A stretch of 64,000 nucleotides of DNA from Eupeodes corollae (Eukaryota; Arthropoda; Insecta; Diptera; Syrphidae), in NCBI RefSeq assembly GCF_945859685.1, contig NC_079147.1, positions 99,688,315-99,752,314 on the forward strand. The letters are read 5' to 3'. Position 1 is the stretch's first letter, and each line of letters starts with the position of its first letter. The translations under genes were made by a program, and so were the position numbers. Shown in pieces: positions 41,771 through 53,970 of this stretch. Under the pieces are notes generated by a model. That model made no database searches and was not told the DNA's origin. It saw only the letters and a list, made by a program, of their open reading frames with translations.

Positions 41771-44040
41771 AAAGTACATTATGAACTCTGCCGATGAAGA
41801 GCCATTCAAAAATTTGCAACTTTCGAGTTCACTTCAATTTAACGCACTTGAAAATTGATTGAGAGTAAAAAAATGTTTTTAAAAAACCAAAAATCATTTC
41901 CAACCACTTAAACAGAATTCTATTAACAGCACAAAATATAGTAGATTCAACACGGTTAAGTGGCGCTCCAATCGCATGAGAGAATATTTTATTCATTTAT
42001 GATGAAGTCTATTTGAATGCCATTAGCTTTATATTTAACAAAATTCCATTTTCATTTGCTTTGGCACCATGAATATGGATTTATTTAAATGATTCAACAG
42101 CTCAGAACCAAAAAGGCGATACGTAAATTGGTTTTATTCTATTTTATTAAGTTTGTTTAAATAAGTTCAATCGAGATTTTATAGAAGAATTAGGGGAATT
42201 CGTTAAATTCGTTTTTTGATTTCTAAATCCATTGAATTTTGCACATTAAGTTTTGCCAATAACCTGAGGCTCAAGAATATCTTTGCGCGGTCTAAGAAAA
42301 TGACGGATATTTAAAAAAAACACAATTTTGTGAGAAATTTTAAAGGAAAAGCTTCAAAATTTCAATCGAATTACCTTAAAGAACAACATTTTCGAAATGT
42401 ATTTTATATCACGCTGCAATTAATGAAAGTCAGCTTTAGGAGATATGTTAATTTCATAAAATCAGTTCGTTTCGAAGGCGGATGCCAAAAGCAAAAATAC
42501 CCTTAAGCCCTCTGCCTCTTTATCGCTCTAATTGAAAGTCACCATCGTCGAAGCATCGTTACCGCAAATAATTAATAATGAATCCTTACGAGAGAACACC
42601 TGCACATGCATTGCATCACAAATATGAAAATGAGTACACGCCGCCGTTAAAATATTCAATTAGCTTTTCCTCCGGCAAGGCTATGCAGGATGCACCTACC
42701 CTACCTATACTCTAGATAAGGCTTTAATATATAGTTCTTGTGTAGCTTAAAGCAAGGGATGTGTACGAGTATGTTTATCGAAGCAGAATTTCTACAGACT
42801 CCTGAAGCAGTACTTAATCTTATCCTTGGCGCTCAAAACAGATATATGGTAAGGGGGTAAAACGATTTAGGCTAAAAGGAAGAAAAGGCGTCAAATAAAA
42901 GACAAGTAAAATATAGGTTTAAGCTAAGAAAAATATGTCAACGAACTTCCTCTACAGGTTGCCTCTCTACACAAAGAGTAAAAGTATAAGACGAACAAAA
43001 ATAATGTGCACTTCTTTGTCAAAGGATTAACCTGAAAATTTGCCTTCCAATGGATTGTTGTTCAACGATAAGTATCTTCTTCAACATAGGCACTTAAGTA
43101 TCCTGCCGCACTTGTGCCATTTTGTGTACTCTAAAAGTAGATAATGTTGTCTAGCATACTATGTACTCGAATATATGTAAAATTGTTTCTTCTGGGAATT
43201 ATGTACGTCTTTTGTTAAGATTTTCTTTTCAATTCTTAGAAATGAAGAAATGAACAATATGAATATGAAGAACCATCTTGAATATTTCGATTAAGTTGCG
43301 GTAGTGGGGTGCGGTAGTCAGGGGCGGCAGCAGTGGTGCATGCGATTTTCTACATCAGATGTAAAAAGGGTTTCTTCGAAAACTCTTGTTAATATTATTC
43401 CTAGATATAGGTACAATGTATTCAGTCCTTTAATGCTTAAATTAATAAATGAGGTGAATTATCAGTTATGAACAAAAGATTATACTTATCATTTGGAAGG
43501 ATTTGAGTTTGTAGTTAGCCGCAATCTTGAACTGCTCTCTATAATAAATTCTTTTTGTCTTGAACAGGATACAATAAGAGCTTTTGAATTAATAAGAATA
43601 AGTTGTGATAAGCGAGTTCAACTCTCTTCAGTTTCTTTTTCAATTAAATCCTTGTACCATATTCATGTGATATTTTTGATAACACAATAAGTTAGGGCTT
43701 ACGTTATCATATTTTATCAATAAGAAGTCTTCATAAACGTTCAATAGAAAATGCATCGCAATGACTTTCAACAATAGTGCTGAATTATAAGTATTCGTAT
43801 GCGTCTTTTAATAAGAACTTTGGCAGTTGATAGCGGCTTTATTGTTGAAGCTACATTTGTAAAATTGGCTGTCATTTTCAAAAATTGTATTATCAAAGTT
43901 GGTGTTGTTATGAATGAAACTAGCAATGGTTCCAAATTTCACATCATTCACGAAGAAAGGTTGCTTCAAGAGTGTAAGAGTCAGATAGGGCTGCATATTG
44001 TTGCCAATTTGTTTTAGGACTACCTTGATGGGAAAGGACA
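41771..44040. other. No gene recognised
   Basis: AT-rich sequence. Short frames at 43493-43690 and 43799-44017 (plus) and 43808-44041 (minus) overlap one another and have no motif. A GC-richer patch at 43310-43345 (GGGGTGCGGTAGTCAGGGG-like) is not explained. Confidence 0.35.
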
Positions 44041-44049
44041 TAAAATAAA

Positions 44050-44840
44050 TTAGTTTTGGTTCACTGAGTATAGTGGGTATTGCCTACTCTAACATCTATC
44101 AAAGCTTTAATTCGTCTCGGCATACCTTGAATAAGGTATGCCAAACTATCCCACGTAGCAATCTCATCTGATCTCGTCCTATTTAGTGTGTCGGGAAGAA
44201 CGAGTCGCTTCTTATCATTTTTACCAGCATATCCCAAATATGTTCAATGGTATTCATGCCTACTTGTTTCAAGTAGTCCCTAACGCACCTGGCAACGTGA
44301 GGTCTTCTATTGCCTTGCATCAGCAAGAAATTTGCTACTAATAAATAGTTCGAAAGGAATCACATATCCAAAATGTTGGTGATGTAATGATTGGAGTTTA
44401 AGGATCAATTCACTATGCACTGGCCATTTATTCCGTGCAAGGAAATTCCTGCCCACACCAGGAAGGAATCTCATCAGAAATTTTCACGCTGGGAAATTAT
44501 TGCTGAATTGTATTTCCCACCTGATCTTCTCTATACTTGGCTACGTCCATCTGATCTGGTGACAATTGACATAACATGGACTTATCGGTGAAGAGAACTT
44601 TACCCTAGTTGTCCTAATCTTGGTGAAGACAAGCAAATTCCATTCCCTCGTACTTTATCGTGAGTCTTTGTATAAGACCAGACCACTTTCCACTATACTC
44701 CACGCCGCCGCTCAGTGGCCCGTTTTTGCAAAACTGCTTGCAATATTCATTTTTCAAGTGGATCAATAATGCAAAACCGTTTAGTTCACTGGGTTCACTA
44801 ATATTTGAAGCTCCAGTAATCAAAAAATTATTCAATTTGA
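44050..44840 (-). mobile_element. Tc1-like transposase relic
   Basis: Minus strand holds scattered but ordered pieces. KVLFTDKSMLCQLSPDQ near 44545-44610 matches the first catalytic-Asp block; family members usually have F-T-D-E-S. RDYLKQVGMNTIEHIWDML near 44235-44290 is the block before and after the third catalytic residue, with the W-P-x-x-S-P-D part deleted. RSDEIATWDSLAYLIQGMPR and RIKALIDVRVGNTHY near 44070-44180 are the C-terminal tail. So the third catalytic residue is lost. No terminal repeats found. A dead, old insertion, unrelated to the 2.1-kb element. Confidence 0.75.
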
Positions 44841-45479
44841 GTTATTGGTGTTCCTTATAAAGCAGGCCAAAGTTGAAGATTTTTTATGATGATATTTTTT
44901 TTATTTTTATTACGAGAAAAAGTGTTTCAAAACGCTTTTCGTTTTTGTTTTCATAATATGCATTGGCATTTTTTTCAATTGCTTAATTTAATGTTTTTGG
45001 AAACACTACTTTTTGCACACTTTTTCGACTTCAAATTGTATAGAAAAAAACATTCAACGAGTGGTGCTAAGATCTCAACTGATTCAGAATCCTTATATAT
45101 TTTTTAACATAAATCCAAAAGATGAGCTGCGTCATTTTGCATCGAACTTTGCTAGGGAGATTTCAATCGATGAAGTCAGTCACCCCCCCCTTTTTTATGA
45201 AAAATTCTTTTTATGGATTTCTTTGTTATGTGTGTGGTGCAATTCAAAAGATGATTTTATTTTGAAAAAAAAAATTAACCACTTTTTATTTTTTGTTTAT
45301 TACCTAAGATTTTCAAGAGTTTAGAGCTAATTGTTTTAAGCCTGTACTAAAATTTTAAATAATGCATTTGTTTTCGGTTATACGATTGAATTATGATCAG
45401 GTACTCTTATTGATACGGATTAAGAACTTATTGATAAGATTTACAACAATCAAACAGATATTAAAACAATTTTATTACA
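44841..45479. other. No gene recognised
   Basis: Low-complexity TTTT-rich DNA. Plus-strand frames 44886-45107 and 45013-45324 are Phe-rich translations of T tracts. A C-run (CCCCCCCC) lies at 45183-45190. Confidence 0.35.
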
Positions 45480-47180
45480 ACCTTGATATAAAATGGGTAA
45501 CCACCAAAAGATCTAAAAATAACTTCAAAAAGAATGCAGAACGGCTTTCCTAGCATATCAATACCGGACAAACAGAGGAAGCGGGTGATCTCCCAACTAC
45601 ATCAAGAGGAAAGACCAAGGAAGTTAGTCAATGAGTGCGCAACATTTACTTAAAAACAGAAACTAATCAAAGCTACAAAGGAGATATGTACAGAACATCT
45701 CTCTGAAGCTTTGAGTATAAGATACAATAAGGACCATGAAAAGGGGAAGAGTGATATAATTCAGGCAATATCTTCTGCAAGTCCACTTCGTGTCAAAAGA
45801 GTCAAGGAAAGCATTCACACTCCCCAACACAATCCCATAAAATGCACCCATAAAATACACCCTTGACTCTCAAAAGAAAAATATAAAATTCTGAGAACTT
45901 CGTTAAGACATCACAACATAGATGTCTTGCCATCCTACAGTATGATAACGATTGCGAAAAAAGAAGCAGTTCCCGAAAACTCAGAAGTCACGGAAATATT
46001 AGCTAGAGAGTAACTTCAAAACATGATGGATCATATAGCAATGCAGCTAATAGAAAGCAAAACGGAGGATAAAATAATTGCACTTCCAAGAATTCTAACG
46101 TTACGGAGTAAATGGCGCTGCGATGGATCATCTGGACAAAGTGCCTGCAAGCAAAAAATAAATACAACAGATGGTGAAACAGACGCATACATGTTCATGG
46201 CAGAAGTTGCCCCACTTCGACTCAATAGTACAAATAGTGAACATTGGAGGAACCCTCGCCCATCATCAGTTCATTTCTGTCGGCCCATTATGTTCAAATA
46301 TGTTAAAGAGACTAGTGACATCATAAATACCACAGTCAAAAAGTCAAATAGCAGATATTCAACCAACAATATATAAACTTAATGAAGGAACAACTATAAC
46401 TGTGAATCACGAGTTATTTTTAACTACGAGTATGATGAAACAAAGTCTACGCGGTCATGTCCGATATGCAAAAGGACACAAAAGAACTTCAATAAAGATG
46501 AATGAATTGAGGACGAACATAATTACGAATATGGAATCTCTCAACTGCACGCTAGAATCAGATGCATGGAATTTATTTTGAAGCTTGCGTATACTCTTTG
46601 ACAATAAATAGAAGGTACTGGTGAATCGATTGCGATCAAGGAGTCGGAAAAAAGAAGAAAACAAGAGATCCAAAGGCGTTTTCAAGATGAGCTTTGTCTT
46701 GATGTGGATTACCAAATAAAGGGTTTGGAAACACTAATGACGGAAACACTGTAAGAAGATTTTTTGAACAGTCAGATGCCACCGCTCGAATAACTGGAGT
46801 CAATTAAGAAGTTATAAGGAGGCTCAAAATAATATTGAACGTTTTGAATTGCAGAGAAGTGGTGAATGCAGTTAAATTTTTGCAGTACACTAAGAAAACG
46901 GCAGAGCTTTCAAAACAAAAGTATCCTGTAAAACTACTCACTCCAACTCTACACAAAATATTGGGTTATAGTCAAAATATCAATCACTACCACTTGGAGA
47001 ACTGTCAGAAGAAGCCCAGGAATGCAAAAAATAAAGACTTCAAAAAATATCGATATCAGAATACGTGTAAAGTTACAAGGATTTGGCAGAATTAGGACCT
47101 ATTTAACATTCTAGCAACCTTTTCGGATCCACTTATTTCTTCCTTAAGGCATGTGAGAAGCCAAAAAGATCTGAAGGAAC
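45480..47180 (+). pseudogene. Transib (RAG1-related) transposase relic
   Basis: Plus-strand blocks in the order of a Transib transposase, spread over three frames with several stops. N-terminal part: KWVTTKRSKNNFKKNAERLS (45495-45550) and ERPRKLVNECATF (~45612-45650). KYKILRTSLRHHNIDVLPSY (~45880-45940) follows. The catalytic block is LRSKWRCDGSSGQSACKQK at ~46104-46160, including the first Asp. Next are NPRPSSVHFCRPIMFKYVKE (~46252-46311), a CPIC-x9-NKDE cysteine block (~46458-46502) and YGISQLHARIRCMEFIL (46530-46580), close to RAG1/Transib consensus. GFGNTNDGNTVRRFF (~46721-46765) follows, and GELSEEAQEC (~46999-47030) carries the catalytic Glu region. Clearly dead. No terminal repeats recognised. 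It is a relative, not a precursor, of vertebrate RAG1. Confidence 0.85.
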
Positions 47181-48254
47181 GATACTCTCCAGAAATGATG
47201 AATTTATTACACATTTCCACGGACTTTGACGGTTGCATATTAAAATACTGCTATGTTTATCACCTTTGTTAAAACTTCTTATTTTAACAAAAATCTCTGA
47301 AACACCCTGTAAACAGTTTTTTTTGAAAATTTTCTTCAAGATAAAAAAATTTAAGCAATCCTTTTTTTCGTTTAGGAAATATATTAGACAAATCTGTTTC
47401 TGGCATCTTTTCTTAATTTTTGAAGATGTTCTGGTTTTTTCAAAGTTATCTCCGGTTGGCGCTTCATAAATCTCCAGTATCAGTTTCCACCTGGGGTATC
47501 GTCCTTTAATTGAGTTTTTATTCCTCTGCTTTTTACATGTTCTCCAACAAGTTCCCTAAGTTTATGTTTGTCAAAGGGTAATCCCATGTTCGCACGAGTA
47601 ATTATCTTCAGTCGCTTTCTGAAGGAAGGGTGCTCGCTCTGACACGATTGCACCTAATGATGATTTTCGCATATTATTTCTTTGAAAGATAATTAATTTC
47701 GGGATTTTGTATTTATCCTCGGCTGCGCGGTATGTAGTTTTTTTTTATTCAACACACCTCGTACAGAGTTTTGAAGATCGTTTACACTATAATTTACTTG
47801 TGGTTTCTTCTTTGTTTATGTTTGGAGCATTTTAAACGCTAGAAATGGAGTTAATGTAAAAAGAGATATAGCAAAAGCGACGTTTATATTTACCCCAAAA
47901 TGTGCTTACATTTACCCCATATGCTTCAATTACTGAGGTAAATGTAAACTTGCAACAAAAACGCGCAAGAAATGACAACACCATGGTTTTTTCACAGGAA
48001 CTACTTTAATGAACTTTTAATTCCATAGAACAAGAAAATAATACTTACATTTGAATTAAAATCAACTTTTTTAGAGGTCACAAACAGACTCACGAACTTG
48101 AATTTAACTTTTCAGAGACAACTTCTTTTCACCTCTAAATTTCTCAAGAAAATCCGAACAATAACCGGCGCGGTGTCGCAACATTTCATATTTTGATTTT
48201 TTTTTAAACGTGTAAATAACAGCCGTTTACATTCACCCCATGTTTACATTTACC
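47181..48254. repeat. Non-coding stretch with repeated TTACATTTACCCC motif
   Basis: No gene recognised. The motif TTACATTTACCCC or close variants occurs at about 47886, 47908, 48226 and 48243 on the plus strand and inverted at 47936 (GAGGTAAATGTAAAC); one more lies at 49796. Spacing is irregular (20 to ~290 bp in the main group), so it is not a simple tandem array. It may mark ends of a small DNA element. Confidence 0.4.
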
Positions 48255-48710
48255 CCAACCGACTCTTTTCGATGAGTTCAAACCTAAGAAACACACAATA
48301 AATGCTGGTGTGCCCCAGGGCTCTGTTCTGTCTCCGACACTATTTATAGTTTTTATTAATAATCTCCTGTCTAAAACCCATAATCCACTTACCTGCTCCG
48401 CTGACGACACTACCCTCAGCTTTTTATATTCGCTTTTAGATTCCCGTGATAAGGTAATAAGCATTATATGATAAGATCTTTAAATTCTGGTCACCTATAC
48501 AACACTGTTTAACAGTGGATCAAAAATTGAGTAGAATTTAATAAGTCGAAAACTCAATGTTGCTCCAACATTACTTATCACCTTTTCTACTATCCTGAGT
48601 TGCATAAGCCCCAAGGAGACTTAAAACCTTACAGTTCTCACAATTGAAAACCAACAATTCCGCAATATGTTTGGGTTTCCTATGGGATAATGTAAGGAGC
48701 ATAGCCGATT
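48255..48710 (+). mobile_element. Non-LTR RT relic, 'VLDGFKSE' family, copy 3
   Basis: Plus strand reads DEFKPKKHTINAGVPQGSVL near 48269-48330, SPTLFIVFINNLLSKTHNPL near 48331-48390, and TCSADDTTLSFLYSLLDSRD near 48391-48450, the catalytic box with both aspartates kept. Then come weaker thumb remnants (SGSKIE, ~48516) and a KYLG-type area (~48660). It starts abruptly after the repeated-motif stretch and ends where an RTE fragment on the other strand begins. Confidence 0.78.
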
Positions 48711-48715
48711 TTCTT

Positions 48716-49335
48716 GCTCGTTGTTTGGCTGCATTTGCCTTCCGATAATCCTTATCGAAGCATGCGGTATTGTGGTCATTAGGCTCTCGTTGATGGACCT
48801 ATAAAGACTTGTTGCCTAAGTCTGGCTCCAATTAAAAATCCACATCCAAATAAGCGTTGTTGGTTTTCTCGGTATCAGTCACGATAGTGAATATCGCAGC
48901 TTGCTATCCTCTTTTTACCCGTTGATATGCATCTGCCTTATAGCATTCTAGAGTCTCCGCTAATTCTTCGACTACAAGTGGTCTATTAAGGACCTAACAT
49001 TCCACATGCATATCAGAAGTTGTTTTTACTTCATTTGTTTTGGTTGTTTTTCAACATTAAAGCCGTGCGAGGCTTGTGAGTGTTTCGCAACTGGTTTTTC
49101 TTTACGTGGTCAGGAAGTCACCTTAAAGCACGACCTTTAACCTAAAGGACCAGGCCCTTGTTGGAACTCCAAGAGCGAGAGCCGGCATAACCATTCCTTA
49201 CTTGCCTGTGCTCCGAATATATCTCAGTGACGTTATAAAGTTTTCACTAAGTAGTTCAACCTAACTTAAACTGTAGACCCCACCCATGATTCCATGTAGG
49301 GAATTCCTCTGCTGCCGTCTATATGTCTATATATA
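48716..49335 (-). mobile_element. RTE-type LINE fragment, 5' end with internal deletion
   Basis: Minus-strand match to the leader and N-terminus of the long RTE copy. The leader runs from about 49335 to 49050 and the start region lies near 49030. Next are the endonuclease Asn block (CMWNVRSL-like, near 48990), a block like GCRFVIGARL (near 48820) and RINERLM-like sequence (near 48790). It then jumps directly to the KQQARK region (near 48725), losing about 700 bp. At the site of ATA 22596-22598 this copy has ATG (CAAATGAAG, inverted at ~49030), though a stop follows here. Useful as a second witness for the RTE leader. Confidence 0.82.
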
Positions 49336-50929
49336 TGAAAGAACAGGTGCCTTAGAGGAAAAACCTCTTCCTCCTCTTTAGTTTGCCACACCCAACAACT
49401 TTCCACTAGTGATCGGGTTCCAACTGCCGTAGTAGCACCCGATGTTCATTGACTATTATCTATAAGACTTATAAACGTTGGATGCCCCTCTCTTCCTTTT
49501 TTAATGCTAACACTGTGACTTGGAAAAATAAGAACACCAACAATCTTGTAAAAAAGTACAAGGTACAACGTTCAAGGCTCCTCAAAGATCAGCTTTTGTT
49601 GCCATTATGAAACTTCAAACAGCCATCAATAGATGTCCAGGTAACATCGTGGGAGATTTTTGGACACAAATCTATAAAGAAAAAAGTCCGGAAATGTTAC
49701 CGGCCATTTAGCTTGAACTATATTTGGTTGGTTAGATCATTAGGAATTAAAATAAATCAAATGTTGAGATCTATTTCCATATAATTTGCCTCTATTTACA
49801 TTTACCCACATTGACCCTGGCCATCAAAAACCAAGTAGCGTTCGAAATAATAATCTTACTTAGAGGACTATTTTTTGTGGATATTTCAGGACAGGATCAC
49901 TCAAAGATATATCCGGAAACTTCACCAATGTTTTACATGCCACAACTTGGAGAATTGCAACTCGTTGTCTGCCTGACCTAGCTGACTTAGCTGACCTATA
50001 GATGCTGAAACTATATTATAAAACACCATGAAAAAGTCACAGTTTGGCGTGGGCTCTGGATCTTGAGCGTTATCGACCAATACTTCTTTAAGGAACGACT
50101 TTGGCCATGTATCACTCCGCCTACTGGGAAGACTTTTGGTCACTTTGTTTACTAACTTCTTTCGCTCTGAATTTGATGATATAAAGATAAACAGCCAACG
50201 GTTACCCGACATGGCACTTAGCTCACTCTGCATTAAAAATTCTGCATCTTATGTGATGACCTTTTATACCAGTAGACGAAATTGGTTTGCATACAGTGGC
50301 CCAAATTTTCAGCTTTCATTCTAAAAAAAATATGTGCACTAGCAAGAAGAGGTGATTCTTCAAACCTTTTTCTGTTTAAATAACTCATTTTATCTGTTAA
50401 AGTACCAAAGTTATCTTTTGCTCCCTTTAATAAAAATTTACGAAGAAATAAAAATGCAAATCCTACGCAAATAAAAATTATACAAATTTTCTATCCCCAT
50501 TATTGAATTTCCATACGTTTTTCTTTTTATTGCCTAAATCGATAAATCGAATTGGAATTTAAGATCATTTGCATAGAAACGCAAATAATATAAAATTTGG
50601 TTTTCACATAATTTATCTCTGCACGAACTTTGACATCTGTGTTGGTTTTTGAAAATATATTCATCATCCCTCCTTCCATAAATAATATAATACCACTCAG
50701 TTCTTCAGACATGCAAGATGATGCTATAAAAGAAAAAGGTCTTATCATAACATTTCTACTTTCTTTTCCCTCCTTTCTTTTTTGATTTCGTTCAGCCTCA
50801 TTAAACTTTTATTGAAATCTTTGACGCAACTTATTAATATTTCACCATACTTTTATTACTTACTTAGCCCTAAAAATTCAAAAACTCAATTTCCTTTTTC
50901 TCATCTATGGTTTTTCTTTTCTATTACAG
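49336..50929. other. No gene recognised; upstream intron of the zinc-finger gene
   Basis: Contains small frames without motifs (49922-50233 minus, 50136-50324 plus). The last 50 bp form a pyrimidine-rich tract (TTTTTCTTTTCTATTACAG) leading into the exon at 50930, so at least the right part is intron. Confidence 0.4.
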
Positions 50930-51301
50930 ATAAGTACGTGAAACGTCCCCCTCGGAAAGCTTATGGCCGATTGAGTGTGGATTCAGATGATGGTTCCTCA
51001 ATGAAGAACAATATCGACGATCCCTTCGATGATCTGGAGAATTTTGAAATGATTTCGTCAAAGGATAACAATGGTGGTGCTACGACGACGACACAACATC
51101 GTCATCACCAGCATCCTGTAGATAACGATGATGGCCATCATCGTCACCACGATATGCAGGGTAACTATGTTGAGAATGATTCGGACTTGGAACTGGATGG
51201 ACCATCATCAAAAAACGACACATCCCGACGACAAAAGGAGATTAACGCAAATACCATAAGCCGATTACAGGCAATGGCCATGTCCGACGACGAGGATTAT
51301 G
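50930..51301 (+). CDS. Internal exon of a C2H2 zinc-finger gene
   Basis: Acceptor TTCTATTACAG ends at 50929 and donor G|GTATGA starts at 51302. The exon is 372 nt, phase 1 at both ends. It encodes DKYVKRPPRKAYGRLSVDSD, an acidic patch (DDPFDDLENFEMIS), a His-rich linker with Thr run (TTTTQHRHHQH, HHRHHD), another acidic patch (ENDSDLELDG) and ANTISRLQAMAMSDDEDY. Composition is low-complexity and likely unstructured, common in transcription factors. Phase and content join directly to the exon at 60961. The open frame runs upstream into intron sequence, so the ATG at 50782 is not a supported start. I do not recognise the gene. Confidence 0.78.
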
Positions 51302-52949
51302 GTATGAAAATAATACGAATGTGTATCATTTAAAATTCAAAACCAAAAAGAATTATTTATGGGAGATTTGCGATAGGAGAAGAGGGCTAAGGGGAAATAG
51401 AAGTGATTCAAGGTTCCAGCTTTTAGCATTAGTAAGCCATTTGGGGATATTTAATAGGAGGGTTACAGCAGGTCGTAAAACAGACTTTCGTTTTATGAGC
51501 TTTAAATTTTTGTCGGTGGCGATTACATATGGAAGTAGGTATCATTCAATTTTAGTGAAAAATTATTGAGGGAGATTTTGTACTTGAAATGTTTGATTTT
51601 TATTGAGGGTGTTTTTATTTGGAAATGTCTTTACCCTTAATTACGGATATCCTGAAAATGCTCAATTCTGTGATGTTAAAAATTGAAATTTAAAAAAAAT
51701 ATCACCCTGACCTTGAAGCATAAATAAAAATCAATTATAAGAAATAAGTCAAAAATAAGAAGTTTCGTTTTCAATCCGATAGTACTTTTTTTCGGAGTTG
51801 GTATTTTTGACAGCTGTCCCTTGATTGTGGAGTTATGTGTAGGCCCTTGTATATAAACTTTGAAATATATATACAAAGGTGTAGGCACTTGTCTACGCGG
51901 ATAAGCCCAAAACGATTAACGCCTTGAGAAGAAATATTTTCTTTTTTGTTGACTTACGACCAGAAAGTGGCCTCCTAAGGTAAAAAGTGGTCGAAAATTG
52001 AACCACTTTGTTTGGTCTATTTGTATCAAGCCGTAGCGAAAACATTTTTAAGACATAATACCATACTTTTGGCCATAACATTAAATAATATGGGTTTTAT
52101 TTCTTCTTGAAAACTAAACTTTTACAAAACAGAAACCATCACTTATAATCTCAAATAAGCTTAAATTTATTTGCCATGACTATCATTTTTAGAGTAAATT
52201 ATTGTGATAATCGTGGGCTAAGAGCGAATTTTCATAGATGCCAGCTGTTTTGGCCCTAAAAGAAACTCTAGTATGTGAAGATTCCGATCCTGCTGAAATG
52301 TGTATATTTGTTTATAGCCTCACCATATATATTAGGAATGATGTTGTCTATCAGCTTTTGCCACAATATGGTATTTGCACCAATTCTTTTTTAATTTTAT
52401 GCGGTTTAAATTTTCTGTAACCAAGCAAACGATTCAATGTTGCTTCCTTTATCGAAGCCCTAATTTAGATAGTGTCAACTTCTAGTGAATTTGATGCTTT
52501 GTCTGATTTCTAGCTCTGAAATCGTTTTTACGGGTAATTGCAATGTGATCTATCTCATATAGGAAAATATGTTGTGTTATATCTTCAAATTTCTCGTGTC
52601 AAAACACTCCGGTAAAAGTAAGATCTCCTGAGATAACCGTTTGGTAATACGAGAAAGCCAATTGCGGCTTGCTCAATAATTTTTTCTGAGATAGTGACGT
52701 TGTAGCCAGCGCTGATATTCCCTCAAGTTTGATACTCTTGGGAATAAAAACTTTTATCTGAATAGAGTTAAAAGCATCCGATCTGCATGGTTTCATTCGA
52801 GCTGCAAAGAGGTTATTAGAGCTAAGCTGTTAAGTTTCCTGCATTGTCCCAAAGGCAGTACGAATGTTTGTTGATGCGTGGAAAACATGATTAATTCTTC
52901 CCCTTCCTCGATCATACACTCGTTGTCAATGAAAATCCTTTCATTCTTT

Positions 52950-53970
52950 GCTAGCCAGTCGCCGCCAATTCTACACAGCCAGTGAGTGTTACGACTCCGC
53001 CTGTACTTGAGCTTGTACTTAATTATATGGCACCAATCCTTTTTCGCACTCGTACTTTGGAAAAGGTCCTAAGAGATCTTAACACACATACTTTCACTGG
53101 TCCGGATGGTATCTCCGCTTCAGTTTTCAGGAGGTGTTCTTCAACGCAGACAAATCCACCATATAAGCTTTTAAATCTTTCCTACTATTCAGGTCTCGTT
53201 CCAACTTTCTTTCTTACCCTCTAATTACCGGCCGATTGCACTTGCATCCGTTCTTTTCAAGGTCATGTAAACGCTGATTACTTATCAGCTCAAGAAATAT
53301 ATCGAAGATCAAAAGCTTTCTTACTGAAAGAATGGCTGAAAAGTCAGCTAGTGTTCTCATGGTTCATCTCACCGAACAATTGAGCAAATCTTAACATCAT
53401 TTTAAAGGAAGTAAGATTTTTGCATTTGATATTTGAAAAACATTTTATAGGGTTTGACATCAGGATTTCTTATCGAAAAGGCGTGCTTTCGGTTTTCATG
53501 AATCCCTCTTTAATTGGATTATTGGCTTTCAGATCGTTCAATACAAGTAGTATTGGATGGGTTCAAGTCTGAAAATAACAAAGTAAATGCTGGTGTGCCC
53601 TTAAGCTCTATTCCATCTGCAATACTCTTTCTCATTTTTACTAATGATCTCTTGTCTGCAGCTTCTAATCCTATACATTGTTTCGCTGACGATAGTACTT
53701 TTAGCTTTGCATATTCGTTTTTAGACTTACATCTCTCCTCTTCGGATGTGGAACTGCAACGATAAAATATGATAAGCTCATGAAATTCCGACCTAAATAC
53801 CATTGTAGCTATAGAGGGGAATAAAAAACGCGTGGCATTTAATGTTTCATATTGCAGAGATTCGTTCTTTAGCCATACTACGCGAATGTGGAATGCCTTA
53901 CCACACTCTGTCCTCCCATTCATTGCATGATTCAAAACCAATGTGCACCGACATTAGTGCGCGCGGTTGT
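52950..53970 (+). mobile_element. Non-LTR RT relic, 'VLDGFKSE' family, copy 4
   Basis: The best preserved copy of the family. LRDLNTHTFTGPDGISASVF lies near 53070-53130, LFKVM and QLKKYIEDQKL near 53260-53310, then DYWLSDRSIQVVLDGFKSEN near 53517-53577. FLIFTNDLLSAASNPIHCFA then DDSTFSFAYS, the catalytic box with both aspartates, lies near 53630-53715. RDSFFSHTTRMWNALPHSVL is near 53855-53915 and FKTNVHRH near 53930-53955. Thumb and connection are largely deleted. It is on the sense strand of the host gene, inside its intron. Confidence 0.82.

Noticed and set aside
44126..44149. Inverted repeat GGCATACCTT-GAAT-AAGGTATGCC as a regulatory hairpin
   Set aside because: It falls within the decayed Tc1 transposase coding region (the LAYLIQGMPR block), so coding history explains it better.
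50782..51333. 183-codon frame with ATG at 50782 as a complete gene
   Set aside because: The N-terminal part is translated pyrimidine-tract intron and the C-terminal part runs past a good donor. Only 50930-51301 behaves as an exon.
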